A DNA stretch of 64,000 nucleotides from positions 3,401,051 to 3,465,050 of the forward strand of contig NZ_CP017080.1 in assembly GCF_001645685.2 (NCBI RefSeq), read 5' to 3'. How positions within the stretch are numbered: position 1 is the stretch's first letter; each line of letters opens with the position of its first letter. Source of the DNA: Peribacillus muralis. Its GTDB lineage: Bacteria > Bacillota > Bacilli > Bacillales > DSM-1321. Of this stretch, positions 17,878-27,330 are shown one piece after another. Position numbers and translations under genes: made by a program. Under the pieces are notes generated by a model. It ran no database searches, was not told where the DNA came from, and saw nothing but the letters and a program-made list of their open reading frames with translations.

Positions 17878-18951
17878 TTAGAAGCTGCCCGTGTTGACCT
17901 TTTCCGGACGGACGACAGGCTCCGATATTTTCTTTCCTTCTTCATTCAGAATATCGGCGCTGCCCTTCACTTGCACTTCAACGCTTTCAATCCCTTTTTG
18001 TTCCGTTAACGAAAGGACCAAGGCATCGAGAACTTCTTTTGAAACTTTTTTCTCTTTAAAACTGCCTAGAATATTCTCGTTAAAGTTGAGGCTGACCTTG
18101 CCATCCGCCATTTTAGGCTCGTCAAGTAAAGCTACATCACTCATGAATCCTGTTAGTAACTTCGAGCCTGAAGGACTTTTCGTCAGTTCCTTGACCGCTG
18201 CGGTTACATCATCAGACACCGTTTCACTGATTCGGCGCGTTACCGGAACATAATAGGTATATTCCTCGTCACCGCCGACATAATAAACGGTCAGAGCTTT
18301 CGTATTCGAAATGTCGACTACGTCACTTGTATCGATATTGATTCCTGAAGACCTGGAAATATTCTCATCTATCGGTGTGCCATTGACCGGCATTTCGGAA
18401 ATATCCTCGCCATTTATCCTCATTTTGATTTTATCGACGGAGTCAAATTGTGTCAGTGTCCACGTAATGGACTGGAGGATCTTAAGCTCATCTTCTTTTT
18501 TATAGTTTTTGAACTCCGGAGAAAAGTCCGCCACTGCCACTCCATCTTTAATGTTCACGCTTATTTGGGTATCAGTGGGAATGACCGCCCTGAACCCATT
18601 TGGCAGTTTATCCGTGACAGGGCCATTATCGACAAGGTAATCAAGTGCCTGCTTTGCGACGGCTTCGGATTTCGGCAGCTCCAATGTCTGTGGAACGACA
18701 TACCCGCTTTTATCAATCAAATATAACTCCGTTTTTACCGTTTTGGATTCAACAGCGCCTTCCTCACCATCTGTTGCAGGCTGCTTTTGACCATTTGACT
18801 CTTTTAATGAAGATTCATCGTCTACTAATGAAACATCCTTCGGTGGATCGATTTCCTTTTTTTCTTCACCGCCGAATAATCCGCACCCGGAAAGCCATAG
18901 AGAAGATGCGAGAATGGTAACAGCCATCGTTACTTTTGATTTATTGGACAT
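17878..18951 (-). CDS. gerM: Spore germination lipoprotein GerM
   Basis: Lipoprotein signal MSNKSKVTMAVTILASSLWL ends in lipobox LSGC. Two GerMN domains follow (about 73-200 and 220-345), each with LYLID or VYYVGG starts and VADFSPEF or VSLNFNEN strands. 357 residues. GerM is made in the mother cell and is needed for spore cortex properties and germination. It stands between murI and the rph relic as in B. subtilis. Confidence 0.95.
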   Translation of the reverse strand: MSNKSKVTMAVTILASSLWLSGCGLFGGEEKKEIDPPKDVSLVDDESSLKESNGQKQPATDGEEGAVESKTVKTELYLIDKSGYVVPQTLELPKSEAVAKQALDYLVDNGPVTDKLPNGFRAVIPTDTQISVNIKDGVAVADFSPEFKNYKKEDELKILQSITWTLTQFDSVDKIKMRINGEDISEMPVNGTPIDENISRSSGINIDTSDVVDISNTKALTVYYVGGDEEYTYYVPVTRRISETVSDDVTAAVKELTKSPSGSKLLTGFMSDVALLDEPKMADGKVSLNFNENILGSFKEKKVSKEVLDALVLSLTEQKGIESVEVQVKGSADILNEEGKKISEPVVRPEKVNTGSF

Positions 18952-19130
18952 AAAATCACTCCTAGGACAGTTTGTACTCCTATTTATACGAGCCCTGGAG
19001 GAAAATAGACCAATTATTTTTCATCTTTCCCTGACCGTCTTCCTTCATGTTCATTGAAGGCATGCAGCTTCCCCTATGTCTAAAGCTCCGTGATCACTGC
19101 AGCCTTTTTTCATCTTGGACTTTCCCACCC

Positions 19131-19160
19131 AAAAAAAAGACTCCCATAATGGAAGTCTTA
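19131..19160 (-). terminator. Terminator of murI
   Basis: AAGACTTCCATTATGGGAGTCTT hairpin followed by T8 on the minus strand, overlapping the murI stop. Confidence 0.85.
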
Positions 19161-19961
19161 TAAATGATCGATTTTTATCGTTTCAATCATATTAATATGA
19201 ATGCCAAGCCAGCTCGATGCGATCGAACCGAACATATCCCTAGATCCCGTCGTATAAAAACGATGAACCGGGCGGAGCTTGCTTTTGTTGATCAATCTAT
19301 AATAATCCAAAATGACGCTTGCCTCACGAGCAGTCTCTTCCCCCGAGGAAATGACCTGCACTCCAGCTCCCATATAGGATGAGATGACAGGCCCCAATAA
19401 TGGATAATGGGTACAGCCAAGAATTAACGTGTCGATCTTCGTTTTCTTCAACGGGCTTAAGGTTTGTGCCACGACCCTATTGACGATACCCCCTTCAAAC
19501 TCCCCGCTTTCCACGATCGGGACAAATTTTGGGCAGGCCAAACTATCCACTTTCACATCGGTATTGATGGAAGCCAGTGCGTCGTCATACGCTTTGCTTT
19601 TCACCGTGCCTTCCGTGCCAATAATGCCAATATGTAAGGAACTTGAAACTTTCAATGCCGCTCTTGCACCTGGATGGATGACACCCAGTACAGGAATAGA
19701 AAGTGTCGCCCTGATTTCTTCCAGTACCGCCGCTGTCGCTGTGTTGCAAGCAATGATCAGCATCTTAATATCCTTCTTCAACAAAAACCTCGTCATTTGC
19801 CATGTAAAGGCTTGAACATCCTTTTTGGACCTGGGCCCGTAAGGACATCTTGCGGTATCGCCTAGGTAGATTATATTTTCATTGGGCAGCTGCCGCATGA
19901 CTTCTTTCGCTACAGTCAAGCCGCCTACCCCTGAATCGATGATTCCTATTGGTTGTTTCAA
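19158..19961 (-). CDS. murI: Glutamate racemase
   Basis: Makes D-glutamate for peptidoglycan (RacE in B. subtilis). 267 residues. [16 protein letters not shown] at the N-terminus, the catalytic Cys in IIACNTATA near residue 73, and the second Cys in [11 protein letters not shown] near residue 184 are intact. It starts 10 bp after ysmB and ends with its own terminator. Confidence 0.97.
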   Translation of the reverse strand: MKQPIGIIDSGVGGLTVAKEVMRQLPNENIIYLGDTARCPYGPRSKKDVQAFTWQMTRFLLKKDIKMLIIACNTATAAVLEEIRATLSIPVLGVIHPGARAALKVSSSLHIGIIGTEGTVKSKAYDDALASINTDVKVDSLACPKFVPIVESGEFEGGIVNRVVAQTLSPLKKTKIDTLILGCTHYPLLGPVISSYMGAGVQVISSGEETAREASVILDYYRLINKSKLRPVHRFYTTGSRDMFGSIASSWLGIHINMIETIKIDHL

Positions 19962-19971
19962 AAAACTCGCC

Positions 19972-20415
19972 TCATTTTTCTTTCATTTCTTGATGTAATT
20001 TAGCTAGAATCGCTTGTAGGGAAACGATATCGGCTTCATTGAATTGGGCCAATACCCCACTCAAATACTGTTGCCGTTTATTGATCACTTCTTCAATGAT
20101 CCGTTCCCCTTCACTAAGAAGGTGGATACGAACCACGCGCCGGTCCTTTCCATCTTTTACGCGCTGGACAAGCTGATGATTCTCCATCCGGTCAATCAGA
20201 TCCGTCGTTGTGCTGAAGGCGAGAAACATCTTCGTCGACAATTCACCAATTGTCATGTCGCCCGATTCAAAAAGCCATTGCAAAGCCACGAATTGAGGAA
20301 TGGTAATTTTATAATCATGGAGAATTTCTCTTCCCCTTTGCTTAAGCCACGTCGATACATAGCGCAATTCTTTCTCGATATCGGCTACATAAGCAACCTG
20401 CTTCTCTTCTTCCAT
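19972..20415 (-). CDS. ysmB: MarR-family transcriptional regulator YsmB
   Basis: About 147 residues from ATG 20415 (GGGGAG eight bases upstream); the longer open frame to 20532 has no good SD. Winged helix: [23 protein letters not shown], recognition helix [20 protein letters not shown], wing [14 protein letters not shown]. Ligand and targets are unknown. Cotranscribed with murI by spacing, next to gerE as in B. subtilis. Confidence 0.9.
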   Translation of the reverse strand: MEEEKQVAYVADIEKELRYVSTWLKQRGREILHDYKITIPQFVALQWLFESGDMTIGELSTKMFLAFSTTTDLIDRMENHQLVQRVKDGKDRRVVRIHLLSEGERIIEEVINKRQQYLSGVLAQFNEADIVSLQAILAKLHQEMKEK

Positions 20416-20538
20416 ACACCCAGCTCCCCACTTCATGAAACTTACTATACTACCATTTTGGATGAAAGTGAAATGATTTTCAAGATTGATTACCTGGAAA
20501 CCGCGATACCCCAGCATAAAAATAAGCAGCATCCAAAG

Positions 20539-20568
20539 AAGTCAAAACAACGATATTGTTTTGGACTT
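20539..20568 (-). terminator. Hairpin after gerE, weak terminator
   Basis: AAGTCCAAAACAA/TTGTTTTGACTT stem with a short T-rich tail on the minus strand, between gerE and ysmB. Confidence 0.5.
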
Positions 20569-20636
20569 CCTTATATGCTGCCAAATAGAACGGGAGAGAA
20601 AATATTTATAAGGCTTACGTATTAATCGTTAACACA

Positions 20637-20861
20637 TTAAAGCTTAAGTTCTCCCATACGAAGGAGTTCTATGACTGCCTGCGAACGTCCTTTGACTCCA
20701 AGCTTTTGCATCGCATTCGAGATATGGTTTCGAACTGTTTTTTCGCTAATAAACAATTCACCTGCGATTTCTTTTGTTGTTTTGTCTTGTACTAGTAACT
20801 CAAATACTTCTTTTTCTCTTTTGGTGAGTAGTGGCTTATGAGTGAATTCGTTCTCCGTCAA
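20637..20861 (-). CDS. gerE: Late mother-cell sporulation regulator GerE
   Basis: 74 residues, nearly all a LuxR-type helix-turn-helix: LLTKREKEVFELLVQDKTTKEIA, then ISEKTVRNHISNAMQKLGV. GerE acts with SigK to activate or repress late spore coat genes. The sequence is close to the B. subtilis protein as remembered. TTG start with AGGAGG upstream. Confidence 0.97.
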   Translation of the reverse strand: MTENEFTHKPLLTKREKEVFELLVQDKTTKEIAGELFISEKTVRNHISNAMQKLGVKGRSQAVIELLRMGELKL

Positions 20862-20982
20862 GTAATGTTACCCTCCTTGCCTTCACCAGCATAAAACCCG
20901 GAGTGGGTGTCTATTTAGTCAAGATATAGTATGTCGGCAAGTGCAGGGGAGTGACTATTTTACTTAATGGGATGAAATTTTT

Positions 20983-21447
20983 TCAGGAATGTTCGACCTC
21001 CGCATAGCACATCCCCTGCTTCATCTCTTCCGTCCAAGGAGTCGGCTTGCCGGTGGCCTTGGAGACCTGGACGATCGTTCCCCTGCCCGTCAAGCATATG
21101 GAACCATCCTGCTTAGTGCCCATGTAATGAATGTCCACGGAGGAATTCCCTATACGGTCGGCTTTCACATGAATCGTCAATTGATCATTGAAAAACACCT
21201 GCTGTAAATAATCACACTGCAGATCGGCCACTACCGGAATTTCATCACTTGTGAAAGCAGTCCAATCCTTCATGAATCCCATACTATTAAAATATTCTAT
21301 ACGTGCTTCCTCAAAATAAGTGAAAGGAACCGTGTTATTTAAATGTCCGAACATATCCGTTTCCGAAAAGCGGACCTTAACCTCATGTTTAAAAGAGAAA
21401 TCATTGATCCACTCCGTTATATTATCGATATATGATATTCTGCCCAA
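20983..21447 (-). CDS. ysmA: Hotdog-fold acyl-CoA thioesterase family protein YsmA
   Basis: 4HBT/YbgC-like fold with the active-site type segment RFSETDMFGHLNN and the following YFEEARIEYF. About 154 residues. The open frame begins at GTG 21456, but the SD AAGGGAG ends against it; TTG 21447 has eight-base spacing and is preferred. Substrate unknown. Neighbour of gerE as in B. subtilis. Confidence 0.88.
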   Translation of the reverse strand: MGRISYIDNITEWINDFSFKHEVKVRFSETDMFGHLNNTVPFTYFEEARIEYFNSMGFMKDWTAFTSDEIPVVADLQCDYLQQVFFNDQLTIHVKADRIGNSSVDIHYMGTKQDGSICLTGRGTIVQVSKATGKPTPWTEEMKQGMCYAEVEHS

Positions 21448-21600
21448 CTTGTGCACTCCCTTTCGAAAATGAATGGCTATTCACTCATTTTATAAGAAAA
21501 AACAGATAAAGAAAAGGATTTTCTCCTGTAAAGCTGCTTAATTTAAAAATTACACCCTTCATTTAATGAAATACTTATAATTTTTGATGAATTTCAATTA

Positions 21601-21636
21601 GAAAAGAGCCCGTATCCTAAGATACAGGCTCTTTTC
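21601..21636 (-). terminator. Terminator of the sdhCAB operon
   Basis: AAAAGAGCCTGTATC/GATACGGGCTCTTTT stem with a four-base loop just past the sdhB stop, followed by CTAATT on the minus strand. Confidence 0.75.
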
Positions 21637-21646
21637 TAATTGATGA

Positions 21647-22420
21647 TTAAACTTCGTCGCTTCCAAAGAAGTTACGGAATTGCTGAATGGCAGTATCACG
21701 GTTCAATGCTGCAATCGATGTAGTCAATGGAATGCCTTTAGGGCAAGACTGCACACAGTTTTGTGAGTTACCGCAGTTTGCAAGTCCTCCATCGGACATG
21801 ATTGTATTTAAACGTTCTGCCTTGTTCATTGCACCAGTTGGATGTGCGTTGAATAAACGGACTTGCGATAACGGTTGTGGTCCCATGAAGTTTGAGTTGC
21901 TGTTCACGTTTGGACAAGCTTCCAAGCAAACGCCGCAAGTCATACATTTTGATAATTCATAAGCCCATTGGCGTTTCTTTTCAGGCATACGCGGTCCTGG
22001 CCCAAGATTGTACGTTCCATCAATCGGGATCCAAGCTTTCACTTTCTTCAGCGAGTCGAACATGCGGCTGCGATCCACTTGAAGGTCACGGACCACTGGG
22101 AAAGTACGCATTGGAGCAAGACGGACAGGCTGTTCCAATTGGTCGATAAGGGCTGTACACGATTGCCTTGGTTTGCCATTGATGACCATGGAACAAGCAC
22201 CACATACTTCCTCAAGGCAGTTCATGTCCCAAGCGATTGCTGTCGTATGTTTGCCTTGTACCGTTACCGGGTTACGGCGGATTTCCATAAGAGCGGAAAT
22301 GACATTCATATTCGGACGGTATGCTAATTCAAATTCCTCATCATAAGGAGCTGAATCCGGTGTATCTTGACGAGTGATGATAAAACGGACTGTTTTAGTC
22401 TCAGATTTAGTTTCAACCAT
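21647..22420 (-). CDS. sdhB: Succinate dehydrogenase iron-sulfur subunit
   Basis: Carries the electron path of complex II from flavin to menaquinone. 257 residues. The N-terminal plant-type ferredoxin part has CLEEVCGACSMVINGKPRQSC for the 2Fe-2S cluster; the C-terminal half has CMTCGVCLEACP and CVQSCPKGIPL for the 4Fe-4S and 3Fe-4S clusters. 17 bp after sdhA. Confidence 0.97.
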   Translation of the reverse strand: MVETKSETKTVRFIITRQDTPDSAPYDEEFELAYRPNMNVISALMEIRRNPVTVQGKHTTAIAWDMNCLEEVCGACSMVINGKPRQSCTALIDQLEQPVRLAPMRTFPVVRDLQVDRSRMFDSLKKVKAWIPIDGTYNLGPGPRMPEKKRQWAYELSKCMTCGVCLEACPNVNSNSNFMGPQPLSQVRLFNAHPTGAMNKAERLNTIMSDGGLANCGNSQNCVQSCPKGIPLTTSIAALNRDTAIQQFRNFFGSDEV

Positions 22421-22437
22421 TTTTTTGCTCCCCCTCT

Positions 22438-24198
22438 TTAATGTTTCGTAGTGTAGTCACGTTTACGCGGTGCGATTAGTGATACATCAATATCTTCATA
22501 ATGGAATTCAGGTGCTTGATCCAAGCCCTTGAAAGTCGCCATTGTCGTTTTCATGAATTCTTCATCATTACGTTCCGGGAAATCAGGTTTGTAATGCGCT
22601 CCGCGGCTTTCATCACGGTTTAACGCACCAATCGTGATTACACGTGCCAATTGCATCATATTTTGCAGCTGTCTAGTGAAGGCAGCTCCTTGGTTACTCC
22701 ATTTAGCCGTATCATTGATGTTGATTTTTTTGTAACGCTCCATTAACTCAAGAATCTTGTTATCCGTTTCTTTCAACTTGTCATTGTAACGAACTACAGT
22801 AACATGCTGAGTCATCCACTCACCAAGTTCTTTGTGAAGTACGTACGCATTTTCAGTTCCATCAAGAGACATGACATTGTTCCATTTTTCTTGCTCTTGT
22901 TTTTCATACCCATCATACAATGATGAAGGAATGGATTCGGAAGTTTTGCCAAGGCCTTCGATATATTTAACGGCATTCGGACCAGCAACTGAACCGCCAT
23001 AGATGGCAGAAAGAAGTGAGTTCGCACCAAGACGGTTACCGCCATGCTGAGAGTAATCACACTCACCTGCAGCGAATAAACCTTTAATGTTAGTCATTTG
23101 GTCATAATCAACCCAAAGTCCGCCCATTGAATAGTGAACGGCAGGGAAAATTTTCATTGGGACTTTACGAGGATCTTCACCCATGAATTTCTCGTAAATT
23201 TCAATGATTCCGCCAAGTTTAATATCAAGTAATTTAGGATCTTTATGGGATAGATCCAGATAAACCATGTTTTCTCCATTAATACCAAGCTTCATGTTCA
23301 TACATACGTCGAAGATTTCACGAGTCGCGATATCACGAGGTACAAGGTTACCGTAAGCAGGGTATTTTTCTTCAAGGAAATACCAAGGTTTTCCGTCTTT
23401 ATAAGTCCAGATACGTCCACCTTCACCACGAGCCGATTCACTCATTAGACGAAGTTTGTCATCTCCAGGTATTGCTGTCGGATGAATTTGAATGAACTCA
23501 CCGTTCGCATATTTAACACCTTGTTGATAGACGATCGATGCTGCTGAACCTGTATTGATCATCGAGTTAGTCGATTTACCGAATATGATTCCTGGGCCCC
23601 CGCTCGCCATGATGACTGCATCGCCAGGGAATGATTTAATTTCCATTGTCGTCAAGTTCTGAGCTACGATGCCGCGTGCCGTTTCTTCATCATCGATAAC
23701 GGCTCCAAGGAATTCCCAGCCCTCATATTTCGTTACAAGACCTTCCACTTCGTAACGGCGAACCTGCTCGTCCAATGCATAAAGTAATTGCTGTCCAGTC
23801 GTTGCACCAGCGAATGCTGTACGGCTATGTTGTGTACCGCCGAAACGACGGAAATCCAGAAGACCTTCCGGAGTACGGTTGAACATAACGCCCATACGGT
23901 CAAACATATGGATGATCGATGGTGCCGCTTCGCACATCGCTTTAACCGGCGGTTGGTTAGCCAAGAAATCCCCGCCATAAACTGTATCATCAAAGTGGAT
24001 GAATGGAGAATCCCCTTCACCTTTTGTATTTACTGCCCCATTGATTCCGCCTTGGGCACAAACTGAGTGAGAGCGTTTAACAGGGACTAATGAAAATAAA
24101 TCAACCTGTTGCCCAAGCTCTGCTGCTTTGATCGTCGCCATTAAACCGGCTAGACCTCCACCTACGATAATGATTTTACCTTTACCCAATTCTGTCAC
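22438..24198 (-). CDS. sdhA: Succinate dehydrogenase flavoprotein subunit
   Basis: Oxidises succinate to fumarate in the TCA cycle. 586 residues. FAD Rossmann motif GGGLAGLMATIKAAELG, the covalent-flavin His in RSHSVCAQGGINGA, and catalytic Arg/His segments (HPTAIPGDD, HYSMGGLWVD) are present. The C-terminal capping region is complete. Middle gene of sdhCAB. Confidence 0.97.
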   Translation of the reverse strand: MTELGKGKIIIVGGGLAGLMATIKAAELGQQVDLFSLVPVKRSHSVCAQGGINGAVNTKGEGDSPFIHFDDTVYGGDFLANQPPVKAMCEAAPSIIHMFDRMGVMFNRTPEGLLDFRRFGGTQHSRTAFAGATTGQQLLYALDEQVRRYEVEGLVTKYEGWEFLGAVIDDEETARGIVAQNLTTMEIKSFPGDAVIMASGGPGIIFGKSTNSMINTGSAASIVYQQGVKYANGEFIQIHPTAIPGDDKLRLMSESARGEGGRIWTYKDGKPWYFLEEKYPAYGNLVPRDIATREIFDVCMNMKLGINGENMVYLDLSHKDPKLLDIKLGGIIEIYEKFMGEDPRKVPMKIFPAVHYSMGGLWVDYDQMTNIKGLFAAGECDYSQHGGNRLGANSLLSAIYGGSVAGPNAVKYIEGLGKTSESIPSSLYDGYEKQEQEKWNNVMSLDGTENAYVLHKELGEWMTQHVTVVRYNDKLKETDNKILELMERYKKININDTAKWSNQGAAFTRQLQNMMQLARVITIGALNRDESRGAHYKPDFPERNDEEFMKTTMATFKGLDQAPEFHYEDIDVSLIAPRKRDYTTKH

Positions 24199-24260
24199 TC
24201 CCTTATTCCATTAGCAAAGCTATGTTTTTTATCCGGATACTATAAATGAACTCTAACTTC

Positions 24261-24869
24261 TTATACGAAAGCGAAAACTGCGCTAACGCCGATATAAGAA
24301 AGCAGAACGAAAATGATCAAAGTAACGTACGTCATGATTTTTTGCGATTTAGGTGAAACCGTCAGGCCCCAGCTCACTGCAAATGACCATAATCCATTGG
24401 CAAAGTGGAATATTGCAGAAATGATACCCACAATATAGAACACGATCATGAATGGGTTAGAGAAAATCTCTGCCATCATGTCAAAATCAACATCAGCACC
24501 CATGGCTGCTTGAACTCTAGTCTCCCAAATATGCCAAACAAGGAAAATCAGCGTTATGATCCCAGTTAGGCGCTGTAGCATGAACATCCAGTTACGGAAG
24601 AAACTGAATCTCCCTAAGTTGTTTTTTGCTGTAAAGGCAATATAAATTCCGTACACAGCATGGAAAATAAGCGGTAGATAGATTACGACCCATTCTACCA
24701 AAAGCTTTACGGGCGTAAACTCAATTAAATGAACTGCCCCATTGAACGTCTCTTCCCCTTTTGTTGCCATAAAGTTTACCGATAAATGAAAAATTAGGAA
24801 TAGACCGATTGGAATAACTCCAAGAAGTGAATGAAGTCTACGGTTCCCAAACTCACGATTTTTTGCCAC
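24261..24869 (-). CDS. sdhC: Succinate dehydrogenase cytochrome b558 subunit
   Basis: Di-heme membrane anchor of complex II that passes electrons to menaquinone. 202 residues from GTG 24869, chosen because AAGGGGGG stands seven bases upstream and the protein then starts MAKNREFGNRRLHSLLG like B. subtilis SdhC. Five transmembrane helices with His residues in FLIFHLSVN, FHAVYG, VWHIWE and IFHFANG as heme ligands. Confidence 0.96.
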   Translation of the reverse strand: MAKNREFGNRRLHSLLGVIPIGLFLIFHLSVNFMATKGEETFNGAVHLIEFTPVKLLVEWVVIYLPLIFHAVYGIYIAFTAKNNLGRFSFFRNWMFMLQRLTGIITLIFLVWHIWETRVQAAMGADVDFDMMAEIFSNPFMIVFYIVGIISAIFHFANGLWSFAVSWGLTVSPKSQKIMTYVTLIIFVLLSYIGVSAVFAFV

Positions 24870-24944
24870 TAAGTGCCCCCCCTTAATTTGTGAAAAATCA
24901 TGCAAAGATAATCTGGTGGCTACCTTTTATCTCCGCGTGAAAAT

Positions 24945-24978
24945 AAAGTATAGAGTGCAAAAAGCTCTCTTATACTTT
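24945..24978 (-). other. Hairpin in the sdhC 5' leader
   Basis: Minus strand AAAGTATAAGAG and CTCTATACTTT form an 11-bp stem with one bulge and a T-rich loop, 75 bp upstream of the sdhC start and without a long T run. It may affect mRNA stability or small-RNA control. The rest of the 347-bp gap to yslB is AT-rich with no gene. Confidence 0.4.
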
Positions 24979-25252
24979 CTTACAATTATGTGACATGTCC
25001 ATTTTACTCCTGACTTCTATGTGCGTCAAGAAAACGGATACAACAAATCTCTTTTTTAAAATAGATATTCTTGGCTAAAATTGCTTATTATTTTATTTGT
25101 CAAGGTTATTATTAGTGAAATCACGTAAGAATCTATTAATATTTCGGTATAATTATCATTTTTTTCCAATTGTGTTTTAAATAAATAAAAAAACAATATA
25201 ATTTGCAAAAGAAAAACGTTTATAATAGATTTACAGAAAGAGGCGATAAACT

Positions 25253-25708
25253 ATGAAAAAAAATATTGCTGCAGCGATAGAGGAAGAAATTCAAACGGAA
25301 ACGTTCCAAGTTCCGGCTTTCGGATATGAATTAATCAGGGAAGTGCTTCTGAACGATATCCTTGGAAAAGACTCGAATAAAATTCTCTATTGGGCAGGTA
25401 AACAATTAGCACGAAAATTCCCACTGAATGGCGATCAGGAGGTTATGGAATTTTTCCAAAGCGCCGGTTGGGGCGATCTGGAAATCCTTAAGTATACAAA
25501 AAACGAGATGGAATTGTCCTTGACGGGTGAAATAATCAGCCGCCGTCTCGATTTGCATCCTGATTGTCACTTCCAGCTTGAAGCCGGCTTTCTTGCCGAG
25601 CAGTTCACACTGCAAAAAAAATTCCTCAGCGAATCAACGGAAGAAGTTAAACGCCGCGCAAAAAAAGTGACATTCACCATTCAATGGGATCCAAGAGATC
25701 CAATCTAA
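25253..25708 (+). CDS. yslB: YslB family protein (DUF2507)
   Basis: 151 residues, starts MKKNIAAAIEEEIQTETFQV and contains PAFGYELIREVLLNDILG, ILYWAGKQLARKFP and FLAEQFTLQKKF, all typical of YslB. The fold is of the V4R/TRAPP-like kind by family annotation; function unknown. Divergent from sdhCAB and convergent with lysC, same order as B. subtilis. Confidence 0.92.
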   Translation: MKKNIAAAIEEEIQTETFQVPAFGYELIREVLLNDILGKDSNKILYWAGKQLARKFPLNGDQEVMEFFQSAGWGDLEILKYTKNEMELSLTGEIISRRLDLHPDCHFQLEAGFLAEQFTLQKKFLSESTEEVKRRAKKVTFTIQWDPRDPI

Positions 25709-25720
25709 TGAGCCCAAAAA

Positions 25721-25756
25721 ACAGACTTACCCTTTTTACCGGAAGTCTGTTTTTTA
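25721..25756. terminator. Bidirectional terminator between yslB and lysC
   Basis: ACAGACTT/AAGTCTGT stem with an internal GGTAAAAAGGGTA-type loop, T6 on the plus side and T6 on the minus side. Confidence 0.8.
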
Positions 25757-25771
25757 TTGGACTCCGCACAT

Positions 25772-26269
25772 TCAAGCTAGCACATTTGCATGCTGTCCCA
25801 ATTTAAATGCTTCATGCAGGGCTTCGACCGCCTTCACCATTTCCGTTTCATTGACGACAGTGGAAACTTTAATTTCCGAAGTGCTGACCATTTTCACTTG
25901 GATGCCGGTATTGGCCATCACTTCAAACATCTCGGCAGCCACTCCCGGATTCGAAACCATTCCCGATCCGACGATGGACACCTTGGCCAATCCTCCCTCC
26001 GTTTCCACCCTTTCAAATGCCAATTGGTCTTTGTTGTTTTCCAGCACGATCAAGGCCGCTTTTTTATCTTCACTTTTGATGGAGAAAGATAAATTGGTCG
26101 TGTCCTCTGCTGTCATGCTTTGAATGATGATATCCACATTGATCTGGTTTTTCGCCAGCGTCATGAAAATGGTCGATAATGCACCAAGTGATTGGGGCAA
26201 GCCATATACCGTCACCCTTGTAATGCTGTCTTCAAAAGCGATGCCGCGGACAATTAAGTTTTCTTCCAT
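25772..26269 (-). CDS. lysC: Aspartokinase II beta subunit (internal in-frame start)
   Basis: An in-frame ATG (26269, reading MEENLIVRGIAFED) is preceded by GAGGAGG with eight-base spacing. It would give a 165-residue protein made of the two ACT domains, matching the known beta subunit of the B. subtilis enzyme, which is needed for the alpha2beta2 form. Confidence 0.75.
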   Translation of the reverse strand: MEENLIVRGIAFEDSITRVTVYGLPQSLGALSTIFMTLAKNQINVDIIIQSMTAEDTTNLSFSIKSEDKKAALIVLENNKDQLAFERVETEGGLAKVSIVGSGMVSNPGVAAEMFEVMANTGIQVKMVSTSEIKVSTVVNETEMVKAVEALHEAFKLGQHANVLA

Positions 26270-27010
26270 AGTTGCTTCCTCCTCAATGATCGTTCCTGAT
26301 TCCCTCTCCATGCTCGAACGGACTTCAAGCGGGATTTGATAATTTTTTGCATATTCGACAGCCCTTGGGTGGAGCACGCCTGCCCCTAAATTGGCAAGCT
26401 CGAGCATCTCATCATAAGAGATCGATTGCAGTTTCCGCGCTCCTTTTATGAAACGCGGATCCGTTGTGAAAACACCCGTTACATCCGTATAAATATCACA
26501 TCTATCCGCATTGATCGCTGCAGCGATGGCAACAGCCGTCGTATCGGAACCGCCTCTCCCCAATGTAGTGATCTCCCCATTAACATCACTCCCCTGAAAA
26601 CCGGCGACGACGACAATTTTCCTCTCTTGGAGCTTAGCTTGGATTCTTGACGCATCGATGTCCAATATCCGGGCATTCCCATGAATGGATTCCGTTTGCA
26701 TGCCAGCCTGCCAGCCCGTGTAGGAAATCGCTTCATGCCCTTTCTCAAGCAAGGCCATCGTCAGCAGGGAAATCGTAACCTGTTCCCCCGTCGTCAATAG
26801 CATATCCATTTCCCTCTTGCTTGGGGTGCTGGATATATCTTGGGCCATGGAAACCAATTGGTCGGTCGTTTTGCCCATTGCTGAAACAACGACGACTACC
26901 TCATTGCCCTTCTCCGTTTCCTCGATTACCCGATTGGCAACATTTTTAAGTTTTTCTACGCTGCCGACGGAAGTCCCGCCGAACTTTTGAACGATTAACG
27001 CCATCCTCAT
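25772..27010 (-). CDS. lysC: Aspartokinase II (lysine-sensitive), alpha subunit
   Basis: Phosphorylates aspartate, first step to lysine, threonine and methionine. 412 residues. Kinase motif VQKFGGTSVGSVEK, TLGRGGSDTTAVA near residue 155, and two C-terminal ACT domains (about 265-400). In B. subtilis the same gene also makes a shorter beta subunit from an internal start, and the signal for that is visible here. The lysine riboswitch upstream controls it. The start ATG at 27010 is preferred; another Met is two codons in. Confidence 0.96.
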   Translation of the reverse strand: MRMALIVQKFGGTSVGSVEKLKNVANRVIEETEKGNEVVVVVSAMGKTTDQLVSMAQDISSTPSKREMDMLLTTGEQVTISLLTMALLEKGHEAISYTGWQAGMQTESIHGNARILDIDASRIQAKLQERKIVVVAGFQGSDVNGEITTLGRGGSDTTAVAIAAAINADRCDIYTDVTGVFTTDPRFIKGARKLQSISYDEMLELANLGAGVLHPRAVEYAKNYQIPLEVRSSMERESGTIIEEEATMEENLIVRGIAFEDSITRVTVYGLPQSLGALSTIFMTLAKNQINVDIIIQSMTAEDTTNLSFSIKSEDKKAALIVLENNKDQLAFERVETEGGLAKVSIVGSGMVSNPGVAAEMFEVMANTGIQVKMVSTSEIKVSTVVNETEMVKAVEALHEAFKLGQHANVLA

Positions 27011-27035
27011 GCACCCTCTCTACCTTTTTAGGCAA

Positions 27036-27290
27036 TAAAAAAAGCAATGAGAAATATCTCATTGCTGTGATCACATATTCTATCCTGTAAGCACAGTGAG
27101 ATAGCTCTCCAGGATATACATCCTGACAATCCGCCATTTTTTAAATGTCGGACCAGAAAAACAAGGTATGAGTCTCGTCTTCCTTCGGCGTCCTTCCCTT
27201 TCAAAACCCTTCATGGAAGCTCATACTTCTCCAGGTTTTTACTCTTGAATTCCGCACCTCTATCAGCACTTTTAAGTTGTCTAGTTAAAA
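27036..27290 (-). promoter_or_regulatory. Lysine riboswitch (L-box) with transcription terminator
   Basis: Minus strand shows the L-box marks GATAGAGGTGCGGA and CAAGAGTA at the 5' side, AAAGGGAAGGACGCCGAAG in the core, and the closing GCTATCTCACTG. A terminator GCAATGAGATATTTCTCATTGC followed by T7 (27036-27066) precedes lysC. Lysine binding is expected to favour termination. Short open frames here are not genes. Confidence 0.93.
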
Positions 27291-27299
27291 TTCCTTTTA

Positions 27300-27328
27300 A
27301 TCATAGCATAGAGATTTATCAGGAGCAA
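27300..27328 (-). promoter_or_regulatory. Promoter of lysC
   Basis: -35 TTGCTC (27323-27328), 17-bp spacer, -10 TATGAT (27300-27305) on the minus strand; predicted start near 27293, at the 5' edge of the L-box. It lies against the uvrC stop codon. Confidence 0.65.
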
Positions 27329-27330
27329 GA

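Noticed and set aside
26946..27137. Open frame over the lysC 5' end and lysine riboswitch
   Set aside because: Overlaps the L-box and the lysC coding start; composition reflects RNA structure.
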